Counted from the stretch's first letter, positions 1 to 8,041 are shown. The stretch: DNA of 47,906 nt from an uncultured Clostridia bacterium (GCA_934141475.1 CAKPCG010000011.1:1-47906), one strand, 5' to 3'. Translations and numbers: made by a program. The notes: generated by a model from the sequence alone, not told the origin.

Positions 1-633
1 GAAAAGAAAAATATGTTTTTATTAGATGGTTTACTTTTTTGCTACGAATGCAAACATAAAATAGGAGTAAGAGGAAAAAAGAATGGTAATTATTATATGG
101 TATGTAATAATTATCGCAGAAATTCAAAATTAAAACTTTGCACATCACATGGTTTTAGCTATTCTAATTTAGAAGATACAGTAATTAATTATATTAAAAA
201 TTTATTTCAAAAAATAGATAGTGAAAAAATAGAATTAGAAGTAAAAAAGGGAATGACTAAATATGATTATGGAAAAGTACTTCAAAAACTAGAAAACGAG
301 ATAAAATTAATAAATAGCAATATTGACCAAATGTATGTAGATAAATTGAACAATAAAATAAGTGAAGAAATGTATGAAAGGTTATTCTCAAAACTAAAAA
401 ATGAAATAAAGCAAAAAGAAAACGAATACATAGAAATTAAAAGACAAAAAGAAGAATCCAAAAAAGATGATACCGAAAAAATAAAAAGTGTTATACAAGA
501 GTTTTTGAGTCTAAATAATCCAACATCAGAAATTATGAAAGTAATTATTAATAGAATAGAGATACATCAAGATAAACAGGTAGATTTATATTTCAATTTT
601 AAACAATTAAATAACTTAAAAGAAAAAATATAA
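1..633 (+). CDS. Large serine recombinase, C-terminal part (cut by window edge)
   Basis: The reading frame is already open at base 1, so this is the 3' part of a longer gene; the ATG at 13 is internal. The visible 210 residues begin with the recombinase zinc ribbon (CYECKH, then CNNY and a later C). A long Lys/Glu-rich coiled coil follows (about residues 90-155), then a short C-terminal tail (IEIHQDKQVDLYFNF). This is the C-terminal DNA-binding architecture of large serine integrases of phages and integrative elements; the catalytic Ser domain lies outside the window. The gene points at, and stops about 60 bp before, a ZIP transporter gene that lacks its 5' half, as expected for an integrase at the end of an element integrated into that gene. 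Confidence 0.85.
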   Translation, partial: EKKNMFLLDGLLFCYECKHKIGVRGKKNGNYYMVCNNYRRNSKLKLCTSHGFSYSNLEDTVINYIKNLFQKIDSEKIELEVKKGMTKYDYGKVLQKLENEIKLINSNIDQMYVDKLNNKISEEMYERLFSKLKNEIKQKENEYIEIKRQKEESKKDDTEKIKSVIQEFLSLNNPTSEIMKVIINRIEIHQDKQVDLYFNFKQLNNLKEKI

Positions 634-660
634 GGCTAATTTAATAATATTAAATTAGTC
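634..660. terminator. Hairpin after integrase gene
   Basis: A near-perfect AT-rich inverted repeat (CTAATTTAA / TTAAATTAG) starts just after the recombinase stop codon. It lacks a clear T-run, so it is a weak terminator, or it may be part of the element end next to the presumed attachment site. Confidence 0.4.
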
Positions 661-705
661 AAAATAAAAATCATAACAGTCTATTTTTATATCAACCAGA
701 AGGAA
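660..705. other. Probable integration junction (att site) in ZIP gene
   Basis: Homology to ZIP transporters begins at about 696 with PEGMSIGVAFGG. In intact family members this is preceded by the metal-binding His-Asn of the HNxPEG motif. Immediately upstream the sequence is unrelated, with an in-frame stop at 651. The recombinase gene ends at 633. The simplest reading is that the element's right attachment site lies here, with the crossover at or near the PEG codons. The exact core cannot be set without the left end or an empty site. Confidence 0.55.
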
Positions 706-1106
706 TGTCAATAGGAGTGGCCTTTGGAGGAATTGCAAGTGGAGTACCAGGAATGACTGTAGTTGGAGCACTAATGCTTGCATTTGGAATAGGAATACAA
801 AATTTCCCAGAAGGAGCAGCTGTTGCGTTACCATTAAGAAACGAAGGGTTTTCAAGATTTAAAAGTTTTATGTTGGGTCAAGGTTCAGCTCTTGTAGAGC
901 CTATATCAGCAGTTATTGGAGTTTTACTTGTTATGGCAGTAAGAAGTGTTATGCCAATTTTACTATCTTTTGCAGCAGGTGCTATGATTGCAGTTGCAGC
1001 AAGAGAACTATTGCCTGAATCAATAATAGAAAATAAGAATTTAGCAACATTAGGTTTGATATTTGGATTTGTTTTAATGATGATTTTAGATGTTGCATTA
1101 GGATAA
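696..1106 (+). pseudogene. ZIP-family metal transporter, 3' half only
   Basis: Recognisable as the C-terminal half of a ZIP (ZupT/GufA-like) divalent metal permease. It carries the end of the first metal motif (PEGMSIGVAFGG), the second one (QNFPEGAAVALPLR) and the family's GQGSALVEPI and FAAGAMIAVAARELLPES segments in the expected order. About 135 residues remain of a usual 260-270, so the first three membrane helices and the first His of the metal centre are gone. The ATG at 705 has no properly spaced ribosome site. The 5' half presumably lies at the other end of the integrated element. Unlikely to be functional as it stands. Confidence 0.8.
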
Positions 1107-1110
1107 ATAA

Positions 1111-1148
1111 AAAATACTTTAAAACCAATAGGTTTTAGAGTATTTTTT
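1111..1148 (+). terminator. Terminator after ZIP fragment
   Basis: The stem AAAATACTTTAAAACC / GGTTTTAGAGTATTTTTT encloses a four-base loop and ends in a T-run. Confidence 0.8.
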
Positions 1149-1187
1149 AAAAATTTATAAAGTACTTTTTATAATTTTTAAAAGTAA

Positions 1188-1216
1188 TTGATTAATTTTT
1201 TTCTTTATGCTAATAT
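1188..1216 (+). promoter_or_regulatory. Promoter of nuclease gene
   Basis: TTGATT and TAATAT hexamers are separated by 17 bp, about 20 bp before the coding sequence. Confidence 0.5.
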
Positions 1217-1237
1217 AAAAAAATAAGGAGAATGAAA

Positions 1238-2002
1238 ATGAAAAAAGAAAGAAATAAATATAATAATATTTGGCAAGTAATAACAACAATTATAATAATA
1301 GCATTTGTTTTAATATCTAATCATTTTACACAAGATGAGGAAAAAATTGGAAATCAAAATAGTGTTGAAGAAAATGTAAATCAAAGTCAAAATCAGATAA
1401 TAGATTTGTCGTCTATACCTGAATATAAAGAAAGTCCATATGTAGAAATAAATGATAATAAGCCGTATTTTACAGAAGAAGAATATAAAGCAGAGCCATT
1501 TGAAAGATACAGCAATTGGGATTCTTTAGGAAGAAGTGGAGTAGCATATGCAAATATATGTAAGGAAATAATGCCAAAATCAAGAGAAAAAAGAGAAGAC
1601 ATTACAAGTGTAAAAGATCTTTCGGGATGGATCCAAAAAAGGTATGATTCGTTAATAAAAGATAAATATTTATATAATAGATGTCACTTAATAGGGTGGC
1701 AACTAGCTGGAGAAAATGCCAATAAACAGAATCTTATTACAGGAACAAGATATTTAAATACAGAAGGAATGTTGCCATTTGAGAATTTAGTTGCAGACTA
1801 TATAAAAGGAAACAATAAAAATCATGTACTTTATAGAGTAACACCAATATATAATGGAAATAATCTTTTAGCAAGCGGAGTAGAAATGGAGGCTTGGTCT
1901 GTGGAAGATAATGGACAAGGAATTTGTTTTAATATATATTGTTATAATGTACAGCCAGGAATAACTATAAATTATGAAACAGGAGAAAGTAATATAACGT
2001 AA
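1238..2002 (+). CDS. Secreted DNA/RNA non-specific endonuclease
   Basis: A 254-residue protein with one N-terminal membrane anchor or signal segment (IWQVITTIIIIAFVLIS), a polar linker, then a beta-beta-alpha-metal nuclease domain of the streptococcal EndA / Endonuclease_NS_2 type. The core motif is NRCHLIGWQLAGENAN, with the catalytic His in the position of the family's DRGH motif, followed by NLITGTRYLN. Later ASGVEMEAWSVED fits the domain's C-terminal strand. It probably degrades extracellular nucleic acid for nutrition or DNA release. Two ATGs are possible: AGGAG (1226-1230) is one base from the ATG at 1232 but seven from the one at 1238, so I chose 1238. Monocistronic with its own promoter. 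Confidence 0.88.
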   Translation: MKKERNKYNNIWQVITTIIIIAFVLISNHFTQDEEKIGNQNSVEENVNQSQNQIIDLSSIPEYKESPYVEINDNKPYFTEEEYKAEPFERYSNWDSLGRSGVAYANICKEIMPKSREKREDITSVKDLSGWIQKRYDSLIKDKYLYNRCHLIGWQLAGENANKQNLITGTRYLNTEGMLPFENLVADYIKGNNKNHVLYRVTPIYNGNNLLASGVEMEAWSVEDNGQGICFNIYCYNVQPGITINYETGESNIT

Positions 2003-2006
2003 AACA

Positions 2007-2035
2007 TTGCAAAAACTACAAAAATAATATATAAT
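2007..2035 (+). promoter_or_regulatory. Promoter of gene 2115
   Basis: TTGCAA and TATAAT are separated by 17 bp. Confidence 0.55.
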
Positions 2036-2114
2036 TACTCTTAGTTTAGTTCTTAAAGCTATTGGTCAATAGTGTATTTCCAAATATAAAAAACTAAAAA
2101 GGAGTGATTATTTA

Positions 2115-2831
2115 TTGAATTTAGACAAAATAAATGAAGTTTTTAACAATATAAAGGAAAATGATATTGTTGAAAATTTTATAAAACAACTATCAAATTA
2201 TTTAGAGGAGAATGTAAAGTTGAATAATTTAGAACAGCCAATAATAGAAGAAATATTAAAAACAAACAAATTAACAACAGGAAATGAAAATCAAATAATA
2301 TGGAATTTAGATGAGGTAGTAGAAAAATATGCAAAAGAAAATTATAATAATGAAGCAATATATTTTATAAAAGATAATAAAAAAATATATTGGCAAAACA
2401 ATAAAAAAAATTATGATGATAGTTTTTTTACAGCATTAAAAGTAGAAAATGGTGAAGTGGAGGAGCTTGAGATAAAGAAAAGTGATACATTAAAAAATAT
2501 TACTGTAAATGATGTTGTTAAAATATATGATGGAGAATTTATTGTAGATAGTATAGCCACAAAGGAATTAAAAGATGAAATCAAAAAAATGGCAGATGAT
2601 ATAATAGAAAAGCAAAACAAAGAACTTAATAAATATAGAAAAGAAAATCATTTATATATTGTTTGTGAAGAAATTGGAAAAAATAGATTTTTAAAAGATA
2701 TAACAGAAAAAAGTGATTTTGAATTTGAAGAAGTAAACATAGATGAAAACTTGTTAGATAAAGTAACTGAAGGAACAATTATTAAGTTTGAAGATGGAAA
2801 ATATAAATATTTTGGTGAAAGCATAGATTAA
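2115..2831 (+). CDS. Hypothetical protein, 238 aa
   Basis: I do not recognise this protein. It starts at TTG, the only start that fits: GGAG at 2101 precedes it, and the nearby GTG frame stops at once. There is no signal peptide or membrane helix, and it is highly charged. The N-terminal third is helical, the middle (about residues 75-150) mixed beta, and a Lys/Glu helix follows (about 155-180). The last 50 residues (IVCEEIGKNRFLKD..., then VTEGTIIKFEDGKYKYF) weakly recall the small beta-barrel DUF3006 pattern, but not enough to assign. Monocistronic between its own promoter and a shared terminator. Confidence 0.6.
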   Translation: MNLDKINEVFNNIKENDIVENFIKQLSNYLEENVKLNNLEQPIIEEILKTNKLTTGNENQIIWNLDEVVEKYAKENYNNEAIYFIKDNKKIYWQNNKKNYDDSFFTALKVENGEVEELEIKKSDTLKNITVNDVVKIYDGEFIVDSIATKELKDEIKKMADDIIEKQNKELNKYRKENHLYIVCEEIGKNRFLKDITEKSDFEFEEVNIDENLLDKVTEGTIIKFEDGKYKYFGESID

Positions 2832-2881
2832 TATATTTTTAAAATTATTTATAATTGATTAAGATTGCATTAATTACGAAA

Positions 2882-2921
2882 AAATTAGATTTAGGTTAAA
2901 AAACTTAAATCTAATTTTTTT
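2882..2921. terminator. Bidirectional terminator
   Basis: The stem AAATTAGATTTAG / CTTAAATCTAATTTTTTT lies between convergent genes; both strands give a stem followed by a T-rich run. Confidence 0.8.
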
Positions 2922-2922
2922 A

Positions 2923-4067
2923 TTATTTTGCGTAGAGACCAGAATAAACTAAAATACCTAAATTATCATTATAGATTTTATTGAATTGCTCTATAGGTAA
3001 AGGATTTTTTCCGAAGTCCAGCTTCTATAGTATAACCAGGTTTATGGTAGGTTTTAATAAACCAATCTTTATATCCTGCAAAACTAGAATTATATGGTGT
3101 GTCTTCTAAAGAGTATCCACTAAGTTTAGAAAGTCTTGAACCTATAAAAAAGCTATTTTGAGGTCTATAATTTTGGAATTGCCAATAAATTACTTCACCT
3201 TGAGTATGGTAGCTGAGAATTAAGTTAAAGCTATGTTTCAAAGTAAAATTATAAATTGCTAAAGATTCTGGTTCAGATAAAGGAGTAAATCCTACAAAGT
3301 CGCGAGGAGCAGGGGAAGTGAATCCTTGACTAAATTTTATTTTTTTTGCTTCATCCCATTCGGTTGGAAATTGTAAATTTAAATCTACACCTTGAATATT
3401 AGCTTTCCAACCAGAAGGAAATGGAATGTTAGGGTAGTTGTTAGCAATAAGTTTTGTATTTGAGTAAAGCGATGAATTTGAAGAAATTTCACCAGTAACC
3501 AAATCTACACCATCTGGATTAACCATTGGCATAATATAAATAGTGACTTGGTTAAATAAAAATCTTGCATTAACATTAAAAATATCTAAGTTATTTACGT
3601 AAGAAAAACAGTAATTTTCTAAAAATTTCATAAGAACTGGGCTAGTAATCCATTCATTTCCGATGAATGGCACCAGAATAGAAAACTTTAGTAGAACCAT
3701 TACCAATTTTAATAACAGGGATATTTTTTCCTAAAACACTTTTTCCACTTGATGAAATTTCTAAAAAAGGATAAACATTTTTTAAAGAATTAATGTTTAT
3801 ATTTAAAATATTAGAGCTATAACTAATGTTGGTTGGAACAATAAATCCTAAGGCACCGTTGAAATATGGGCTAAGTGCATTCCATGTCAAATTTTCTACT
3901 ATTCCATCATTATCAAGTTTGTATGAACTTTGAAATTGAATAACAGCATTTTTTGTCATATTTCCAAAAATACCGTCAATTTTTCCTGTGTAAAACCTAA
4001 GCTCTTCTAAAAGATTTTGTAAAAATTCTACCATAGGACCATGAGATCCAAATCTTAAAACCTTCAT
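2923..4067 (-). CDS. M14 cell-wall carboxypeptidase with PG-binding domain, two +1 frameshifts
   Basis: Read with two one-base skips, this is one 380-codon gene (1145 nt = 3 x 381 + 2). Residues 1-65 form a peptidoglycan-binding domain (SHGPMVEFLQNLLEEL, IDGIFGNMTKNAVIQFQ). A zinc carboxypeptidase domain of the gamma-D-glutamyl-diamino-acid endopeptidase type follows: zinc motif H-GNEW, MPMVNPDGVDL, the third zinc ligand in LSYHTQG, and the catalytic Glu in YTIEAGL. It would trim muropeptides. The gene is split by a CGG at 3660-3662, inside the HxxE zinc motif, and another at 3011-3013, just after EAGL. Skipping the C gives AIHGNEW and AGLGKNPLPIEQF, the family consensus, with a stop at 2923. 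Unshifted reading gives fragments 3654-4067 and 2978-3706, neither with a complete active site. No other in-frame defect was seen. Confidence 0.8.
3011..3013 (-). other. +1 frameshift site (CGG A), M14 peptidase site 2
   Basis: On the minus strand ctt-CGG-aaa follows the codons for the catalytic Glu region. Reading GGA after skipping C continues the family sequence GLGKNPLP for about 25 more residues. Confidence 0.8.
3660..3662 (-). other. +1 frameshift site (CGG A), M14 peptidase site 1
   Basis: On the minus strand cat-CGG-aaa-tga: the zero frame stops two codons later. Skipping the C gives cat-gga-aat-gaa-tgg (HGNEW), the expected zinc-binding motif. Confidence 0.85.
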
Positions 4068-4360
4068 AATATTATCACCTAAAATATAATATATAAAAAT
4101 AAAAAAATGTTACATTAAAGATATAAAACTAGAATTGTAGTAAATTGCAAAAACATGTAGAAATTGGTATCTCTTATGTATTCAATTATACAAAAGATTT
4201 ATGAAAAAAACAACAAAATTTTAAAAGAAGGCAGGATAAAAATTTAAGCTAAAATTTTATAAATTAAAAATTTAAGTTAATTCATAAAATACCTAACCCC
4301 CACAGTTATAAAACCACACTCCCAACATAAACATTAATAAGGAAAAAATATCCCAAAATA
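4068..4360. other. Intergenic region without recognisable gene
   Basis: About 290 bp of AT-rich sequence upstream of the minus-strand peptidase gene. It must hold that gene's promoter (several TATAAT-like strings near 4085-4125) and its AGGTGAT ribosome site. I see no ORF, RNA gene or clear repeat in the rest. Confidence 0.4.
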
Positions 4361-4726
4361 CTAGATTTCATGTAAACAGTCTGTTATGTCTGTTCTTGTA
4401 TATGATGGAATATAACCTTCATCACAGTTTTTTGTTAAGTTCATATTTCTTAATGTATCTATTATTTCTTCTGCATTATCTTCTAGGTTTGTACATACTC
4501 CATAAAATCCATCATATATTTGTTCTTTTTCTATTTGATTAGTATTAAGCGAAAGTATTTTCTTTTCAGCAACTTCACCATCTTTTGTTACAGAAGTTTT
4601 AGTAATAAATTTTTTAAAATCATTTTGATTAATTTTATCTAATTTAAAAGATTTGTTTTTCATATCCATTACAAATTTTGATTCTGGTTTGTTTGTACCT
4701 TCAGAAATTTTTTTAAAAAAGACCAA
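4361..4726 (-). pseudogene. IS1634-family transposase remnant
   Basis: The 121-residue frame matches discontinuous parts of an IS1634/IS4-group transposase: a central stretch (LSLNTNQIEKEQIYDGFYGVCTNLEDNAEE) fused directly to C-terminal segments (IIDTLRNMN, then YIPSYTRTDITDCLHE). The normal intervening catalytic region, including the RWEIEE segment, is missing, as are the N-terminal half and the extreme C-terminus. This is a decayed, internally deleted copy. I saw no terminal inverted repeats around it. Confidence 0.65.
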
Positions 4727-4745
4727 AACTTAAATGTAAAATATA

Positions 4746-4774
4746 TTGACTAAAGAAAATATATGGTATAAAAT
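4746..4774 (+). promoter_or_regulatory. Promoter of leader/pilin-like transcript
   Basis: TTGACT and TAAAAT are separated by 17 bp, just upstream of a short leader ORF. Confidence 0.5.
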
Positions 4775-4807
4775 TAAACCATAAAAATAAAAAAAGAAGG
4801 TATAAAA

Positions 4808-4870
4808 ATGCAAAAGATAAAAAAACGCTGTATTCCTTGCAGGAGTACACACACACACACACGAGTAATT
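4808..4870 (+). CDS. Possible 20-residue leader peptide containing an (AC)n repeat
   Basis: ATG preceded by AGAAGG at about 8 bp starts MQKIKKRCIPCRSTHTHTHE, which ends at TAA before an attenuator-like hairpin. The His-Thr run is encoded by the dinucleotide repeat. It sits between a promoter and the pilin-like gene, so it could be a regulatory leader. It is short enough to be chance, and no homologue is known to me. Confidence 0.3.
4848..4862. repeat. (AC)n microsatellite
   Basis: An uninterrupted AC dinucleotide run of about 14-15 bases lies inside the short leader ORF. It is unusual in this otherwise repeat-poor sequence and prone to slippage. Confidence 0.8.
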
Positions 4871-4891
4871 TAGTAAATAATAAAATAAATA

Positions 4892-4940
4892 AAGCAAGCA
4901 AAATAGCTTACAAAAAGTAGGTCTATTTTGCTTGCTTTTT
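4892..4940 (+). terminator. Terminator/attenuator before pilin-like gene
   Basis: The stem AAGCAAGCAAAATAG / CTATTTTGCTTGCTT is followed by Ts, about 50 bp before the start of the downstream gene. It would end transcripts from the promoter at 4746 unless read through. Confidence 0.7.
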
Positions 4941-4989
4941 AGCTTTTTTTTATAGCATAAAATACCTGAAAAATGAAAGGAGGAGTTAG

Positions 4990-6939
4990 ATGAATTTAAT
5001 ACCAAAATTCAAAAAAAATCGTGGTATAACATTAATAGCACTTGTAGTTACAATAATTGTACTTTTACTTTTAGCAGGAATTGCAATAACAATGGCAACA
5101 GGGCAAAATGGAATAATTACAAAATCAGTATTGGCATCATTTGCTACAGAAATGCAACAAATACAAGAAAATGTCGAAATGAAAAAGTCCGAAAATGCAA
5201 TGAACGTAATGAAAGGAGATGTTAGTCCAGTATTTGATACTAATGTAAACAGAGATAACATAGAATGGACCAATTCATTAAAACAAGAAATTTTATACAT
5301 AAGAGCTGGATATCCATCAGAACAAGGACCATCAGACTATACAGAAGATGATTTTGAAGAAATTATAGACGAAAACGGGAATGTAGAAAATATATTTATA
5401 ATAGACAAAGAAACTGCGGATGGAAAAGAAAATACATACATATATGACATGACGACAAATGTAGCTTTTAAAATAAAACCAACATCAATAGCTGGAAAAA
5501 AATACCACAGTTATGCACTAGCATCAATAGGAAAAGGAAGTAATGGCAGTTCAGATTCAAAAAAAGATGCCATAATAGATAAAGAATCTGAAATGGTAAA
5601 TGTTGGAGAAGAATACTATTATGCACCAAATATGAAAGGTTTTAGTTCAAAAGACACAAGTTTAGTATATTATTCTGCTGACTTTTCTGTTGAAAAAGAT
5701 ATTCCAATAAAGCAATATATAGAAGATGGAGAAAAAAATGCAATAGAAGAAGACTCTAACACATACACACTTCATGATTATGGAAAACAAATATGGGCAA
5801 ATGCAAAAACAACAGCCAATGGACTAGAAGCATGGTGGGTATGGGTTCCAAGATATGCTTACAAGATAAACGGAACAAATGTAACAAGTCCAGAAAATCC
5901 AATAGATGTAATTTATATAGATGTAAATAACAAACCAATGAATCCAAAATATAATGGGGTTTTACCAGAAGGATATGAGCCACATCCAGCTTTTACAGTT
6001 AATGGAAATGAGCTTAGAGGAATTTGGATGAGTAAGTATGAGCCAAGCTATCAATCAAGTGCAACACCGGTAGATGGAGTATTAGCACCAGATTTAAGTG
6101 GATTCGATCCACAAAACACATATATTGAATTATATGATAAAACAACAGGTGACTTTAAACAAGAAATAAAACTTGCAGATGCAAATTTAGCCACAATAAA
6201 TCAAAACAAAGAATGGTATGACTATCCAAACAAAGTATGGGCTAATATAAAAACAAATGCAAATGGAACAGAAGCGTGGTGGGTATGGATACCAAGATAT
6301 GCGTATAGGATGGATGCAGGAAGTACAACAACAGCAATGACAGGAGTGGTTTTTGTAGATTTAAATAATAAACCAATAAATAAAGAACAATTTCCAGATG
6401 GATTATCCAAACAATTTACAATCCATCCAGCATTTACAGCAGGAGACAAACAACTTAAAGGAATATGGATGAGTAAGTATGAACCAAGTTATCAAACAAA
6501 TAACAAAGGTGTAGATGGAGTTTTAGCCCCAGATATGGAAGGATTTGATCCACAAAATACATACATAGAGTTATATGACCAAGAAACAGGAGATTTTAAA
6601 GAAGAAGTAAAATTAGCAGATGCAGATTTAACAACAATAAATCAGAATAAAGAATGGTATGATTATCCAAATAAAGTATGGGCAAATATAAAAACAAATG
6701 CAAATGGATTAGAAGCATGGTGGGTTTGGATACCAAGATATGCGTATAGAATTGAAAAAGGAAGTATTACAACAGCAATGACAGGAATTATATTTGTAGG
6801 ACTAGATAATCAGCCCATAAACAAGGAGGCTTATCCAAATGGACTATCTTCGGTTATGCAAGTACATCCGGCATTTACAGTTGATGGAAAAGAACTAAGC
6901 GGAATATGGATGAGCAAATATGAACCGAGTAAAAAATAG
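4990..6939 (+). CDS. Pilin-like surface protein with three WWVWVPRYAY/GIWMSKYE repeats
   Basis: The 649-residue product begins with a basic stretch then GITLIALVVTIIVLLLLAG, a type-IV-pilin-like N-terminal helix as found in many clostridial surface proteins (G-I instead of G-F at the presumed processing site). From about residue 265 there are three tandem units of about 147 residues, each with A/EAWWVW(V/I)PRYAY near its start (residues 282, 430, 577) and HPAF...L.GIWMSKYEPS near its end. The pattern resembles the formylglycine-enzyme/C-type-lectin-like fold of clostridial adhesins and tail proteins, so surface binding is likely; that is inference. GGAGG lies 5 bp before the ATG. The next gene follows after 16 bp. 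Confidence 0.75.
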   Translation: MNLIPKFKKNRGITLIALVVTIIVLLLLAGIAITMATGQNGIITKSVLASFATEMQQIQENVEMKKSENAMNVMKGDVSPVFDTNVNRDNIEWTNSLKQEILYIRAGYPSEQGPSDYTEDDFEEIIDENGNVENIFIIDKETADGKENTYIYDMTTNVAFKIKPTSIAGKKYHSYALASIGKGSNGSSDSKKDAIIDKESEMVNVGEEYYYAPNMKGFSSKDTSLVYYSADFSVEKDIPIKQYIEDGEKNAIEEDSNTYTLHDYGKQIWANAKTTANGLEAWWVWVPRYAYKINGTNVTSPENPIDVIYIDVNNKPMNPKYNGVLPEGYEPHPAFTVNGNELRGIWMSKYEPSYQSSATPVDGVLAPDLSGFDPQNTYIELYDKTTGDFKQEIKLADANLATINQNKEWYDYPNKVWANIKTNANGTEAWWVWIPRYAYRMDAGSTTTAMTGVVFVDLNNKPINKEQFPDGLSKQFTIHPAFTAGDKQLKGIWMSKYEPSYQTNNKGVDGVLAPDMEGFDPQNTYIELYDQETGDFKEEVKLADADLTTINQNKEWYDYPNKVWANIKTNANGLEAWWVWIPRYAYRIEKGSITTAMTGIIFVGLDNQPINKEAYPNGLSSVMQVHPAFTVDGKELSGIWMSKYEPSKK

Positions 6940-6955
6940 AAGGAGTTGATTATAT

Positions 6956-7600
6956 ATGAAAAAGAAAATTTTTATAAGTTTTTTTATGGCAATAGCAGTT
7001 GTGACAGTTAGTTCGATTTCTAGAGCTGCTATTGAGATTAGACCAGAAACAACAGATAAAACTAGGTATGAACATATAGATGCTTCAAGTGCATATCAGA
7101 TATGTTATGATTTGAGATCTTACGATACAACATTAGGCACTAATAATTTGGATCCACATTTAGTTTTAAATAAGGATTGGGGAGCTGTTGTGTATTTGGG
7201 TTCAAGTTCATATGGGATGCCGGGCGTAAGCAAAAAGAGTACAACGGGGAATAAATCTGGAGTTATGAATTTAGCAGATAGCTCATGGGTTATTACATCG
7301 TCCTTATATCAAGGATTAGAGGGAAAATCACCTTCATCAGTTGAAAATTTGAAAAAGAATATAAATACGAAATATGTTGAAACTTTACCAAAAGATTTTA
7401 ATATAGAAAGCACTAAGGGAATGGCAATTATGGAGACATATGGATGGTATTACGGAACCAATATTAACTACAATTTACCTAATGAAGATAATCCAGTTGG
7501 AATAAGATATAGAAGATTTCCTGTTGAAGGGATAAATAATGGTAATGGTACTGGAAAAAGCAGTAGTTATTTAACTTTTCGCCCAGTAATCTGGAATTAA
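6956..7600 (+). CDS. Secreted lectin-like surface protein
   Basis: 214 residues with a classical signal peptide (MKKKIFISFFMAIAVVTVSS, cleavage probably near SRAA). The segment HLVLNKDWGAVVYLGSSSYG and the ending LTFRPVIWN match a pattern common in clostridial pilin-like proteins (WGAV.YL..S.YG...FRPV), so it is probably an adhesin-type C-type-lectin-like domain. It starts 16 bp after the repeat protein with AGGAG ahead of ATG, so the two are co-transcribed and may form one surface structure. Codon choice is more mixed than in the preceding gene. Confidence 0.65.
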   Translation: MKKKIFISFFMAIAVVTVSSISRAAIEIRPETTDKTRYEHIDASSAYQICYDLRSYDTTLGTNNLDPHLVLNKDWGAVVYLGSSSYGMPGVSKKSTTGNKSGVMNLADSSWVITSSLYQGLEGKSPSSVENLKKNINTKYVETLPKDFNIESTKGMAIMETYGWYYGTNINYNLPNEDNPVGIRYRRFPVEGINNGNGTGKSSSYLTFRPVIWN

Positions 7601-7610
7601 AACGAAAAAT

Positions 7611-7890
7611 ATTATGGAAACCTAATATTGACAGACGCCATAGAGATTGTTATAATTGAATTATCCAAATTTGAGAGATATAAGAACAACACAAAGTTAG
7701 CAGAATGGGTAAAATTTATAAATAATCCGAGGGTGATTAATATGGAAAATAAGGAAATAAAAAAGGCAAAAGAAGTATTAGACGAAATAAGCCAAGACAA
7801 ACATGAAAGGTATCTAGCAGAACTAAGAGAAAAATATATAATGGATCAAAAAGCTGTTGAAGCAGCTGGATTTGATAAGGGATTAGAACA
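7611..7890 (+). repeat. 280-bp perfect direct repeat, copy 1
   Basis: Base-for-base identical to 8691-8970 by line comparison. Similarity beyond the right edge is lower. Confidence 0.95.
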
Positions 7891-8041
7891 AGGAATTGAG
7901 CAAGGAAAGAATCAAGGAATAAAACAAGGAGAAAAACAAAAGACTTTTGAACTAGCCAAAAAAATGAAGCAAAAAAATATTCCAACAGAAACAATAGAGG
8001 AAATAACAGGATTAGCTAAAGAAGAAATCGAAAAATTATAA
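7742..8041 (+). CDS. Possible C-terminal Rpn small protein (RpnS-like), copy 1
   Basis: ATG with GAGGGTGAT nine bases upstream gives MENKEIKKAKEVLDEISQ... to KEEIEKL, 99 residues. It holds only the C-terminal helical part of Rpn proteins, including the variable Gln/Gly repeat. In E. coli some rpn genes produce such a short protein from an internal start, and it inhibits the full-length nuclease. By analogy this free-standing copy could be an antitoxin; that is inference. Confidence 0.4.
   Translation: MENKEIKKAKEVLDEISQDKHERYLAELREKYIMDQKAVEAAGFDKGLEQGIEQGKNQGIKQGEKQKTFELAKKMKQKNIPTETIEEITGLAKEEIEKL

Larger units (their letters stand above)
7611..8041 (+). pseudogene. 5'-truncated copy of Rpn-type nuclease gene
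   Basis: Bases 7611-7890 are identical to 8691-8970, the second half of the intact-length Rpn gene downstream; everything 5' is missing. The frame then has 16 extra codons of a Gln/Gly/Lys-rich repeat (GIEQGKNQGIKQGEK) before rejoining the family's C-terminal KKMKQKNIPTETIEEITGL. The catalytic PD-(D/E)XK region is absent. A GAGGGTGAT ribosome site before ATG 7742 could still give a 99-residue C-terminal protein (listed separately). It sits 11 bp after the secreted protein gene. Confidence 0.75.

Noticed and set aside
4848..4862. CRISPR or other array
   Set aside because: A simple dinucleotide run; no spaced direct repeats of CRISPR type exist anywhere in the window.
4713..5005. Minus-strand ORFs over the AC repeat and hairpin
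   Set aside because: Low-complexity translations of the terminator and repeat, without ribosome sites, antisense to a better-supported leader.
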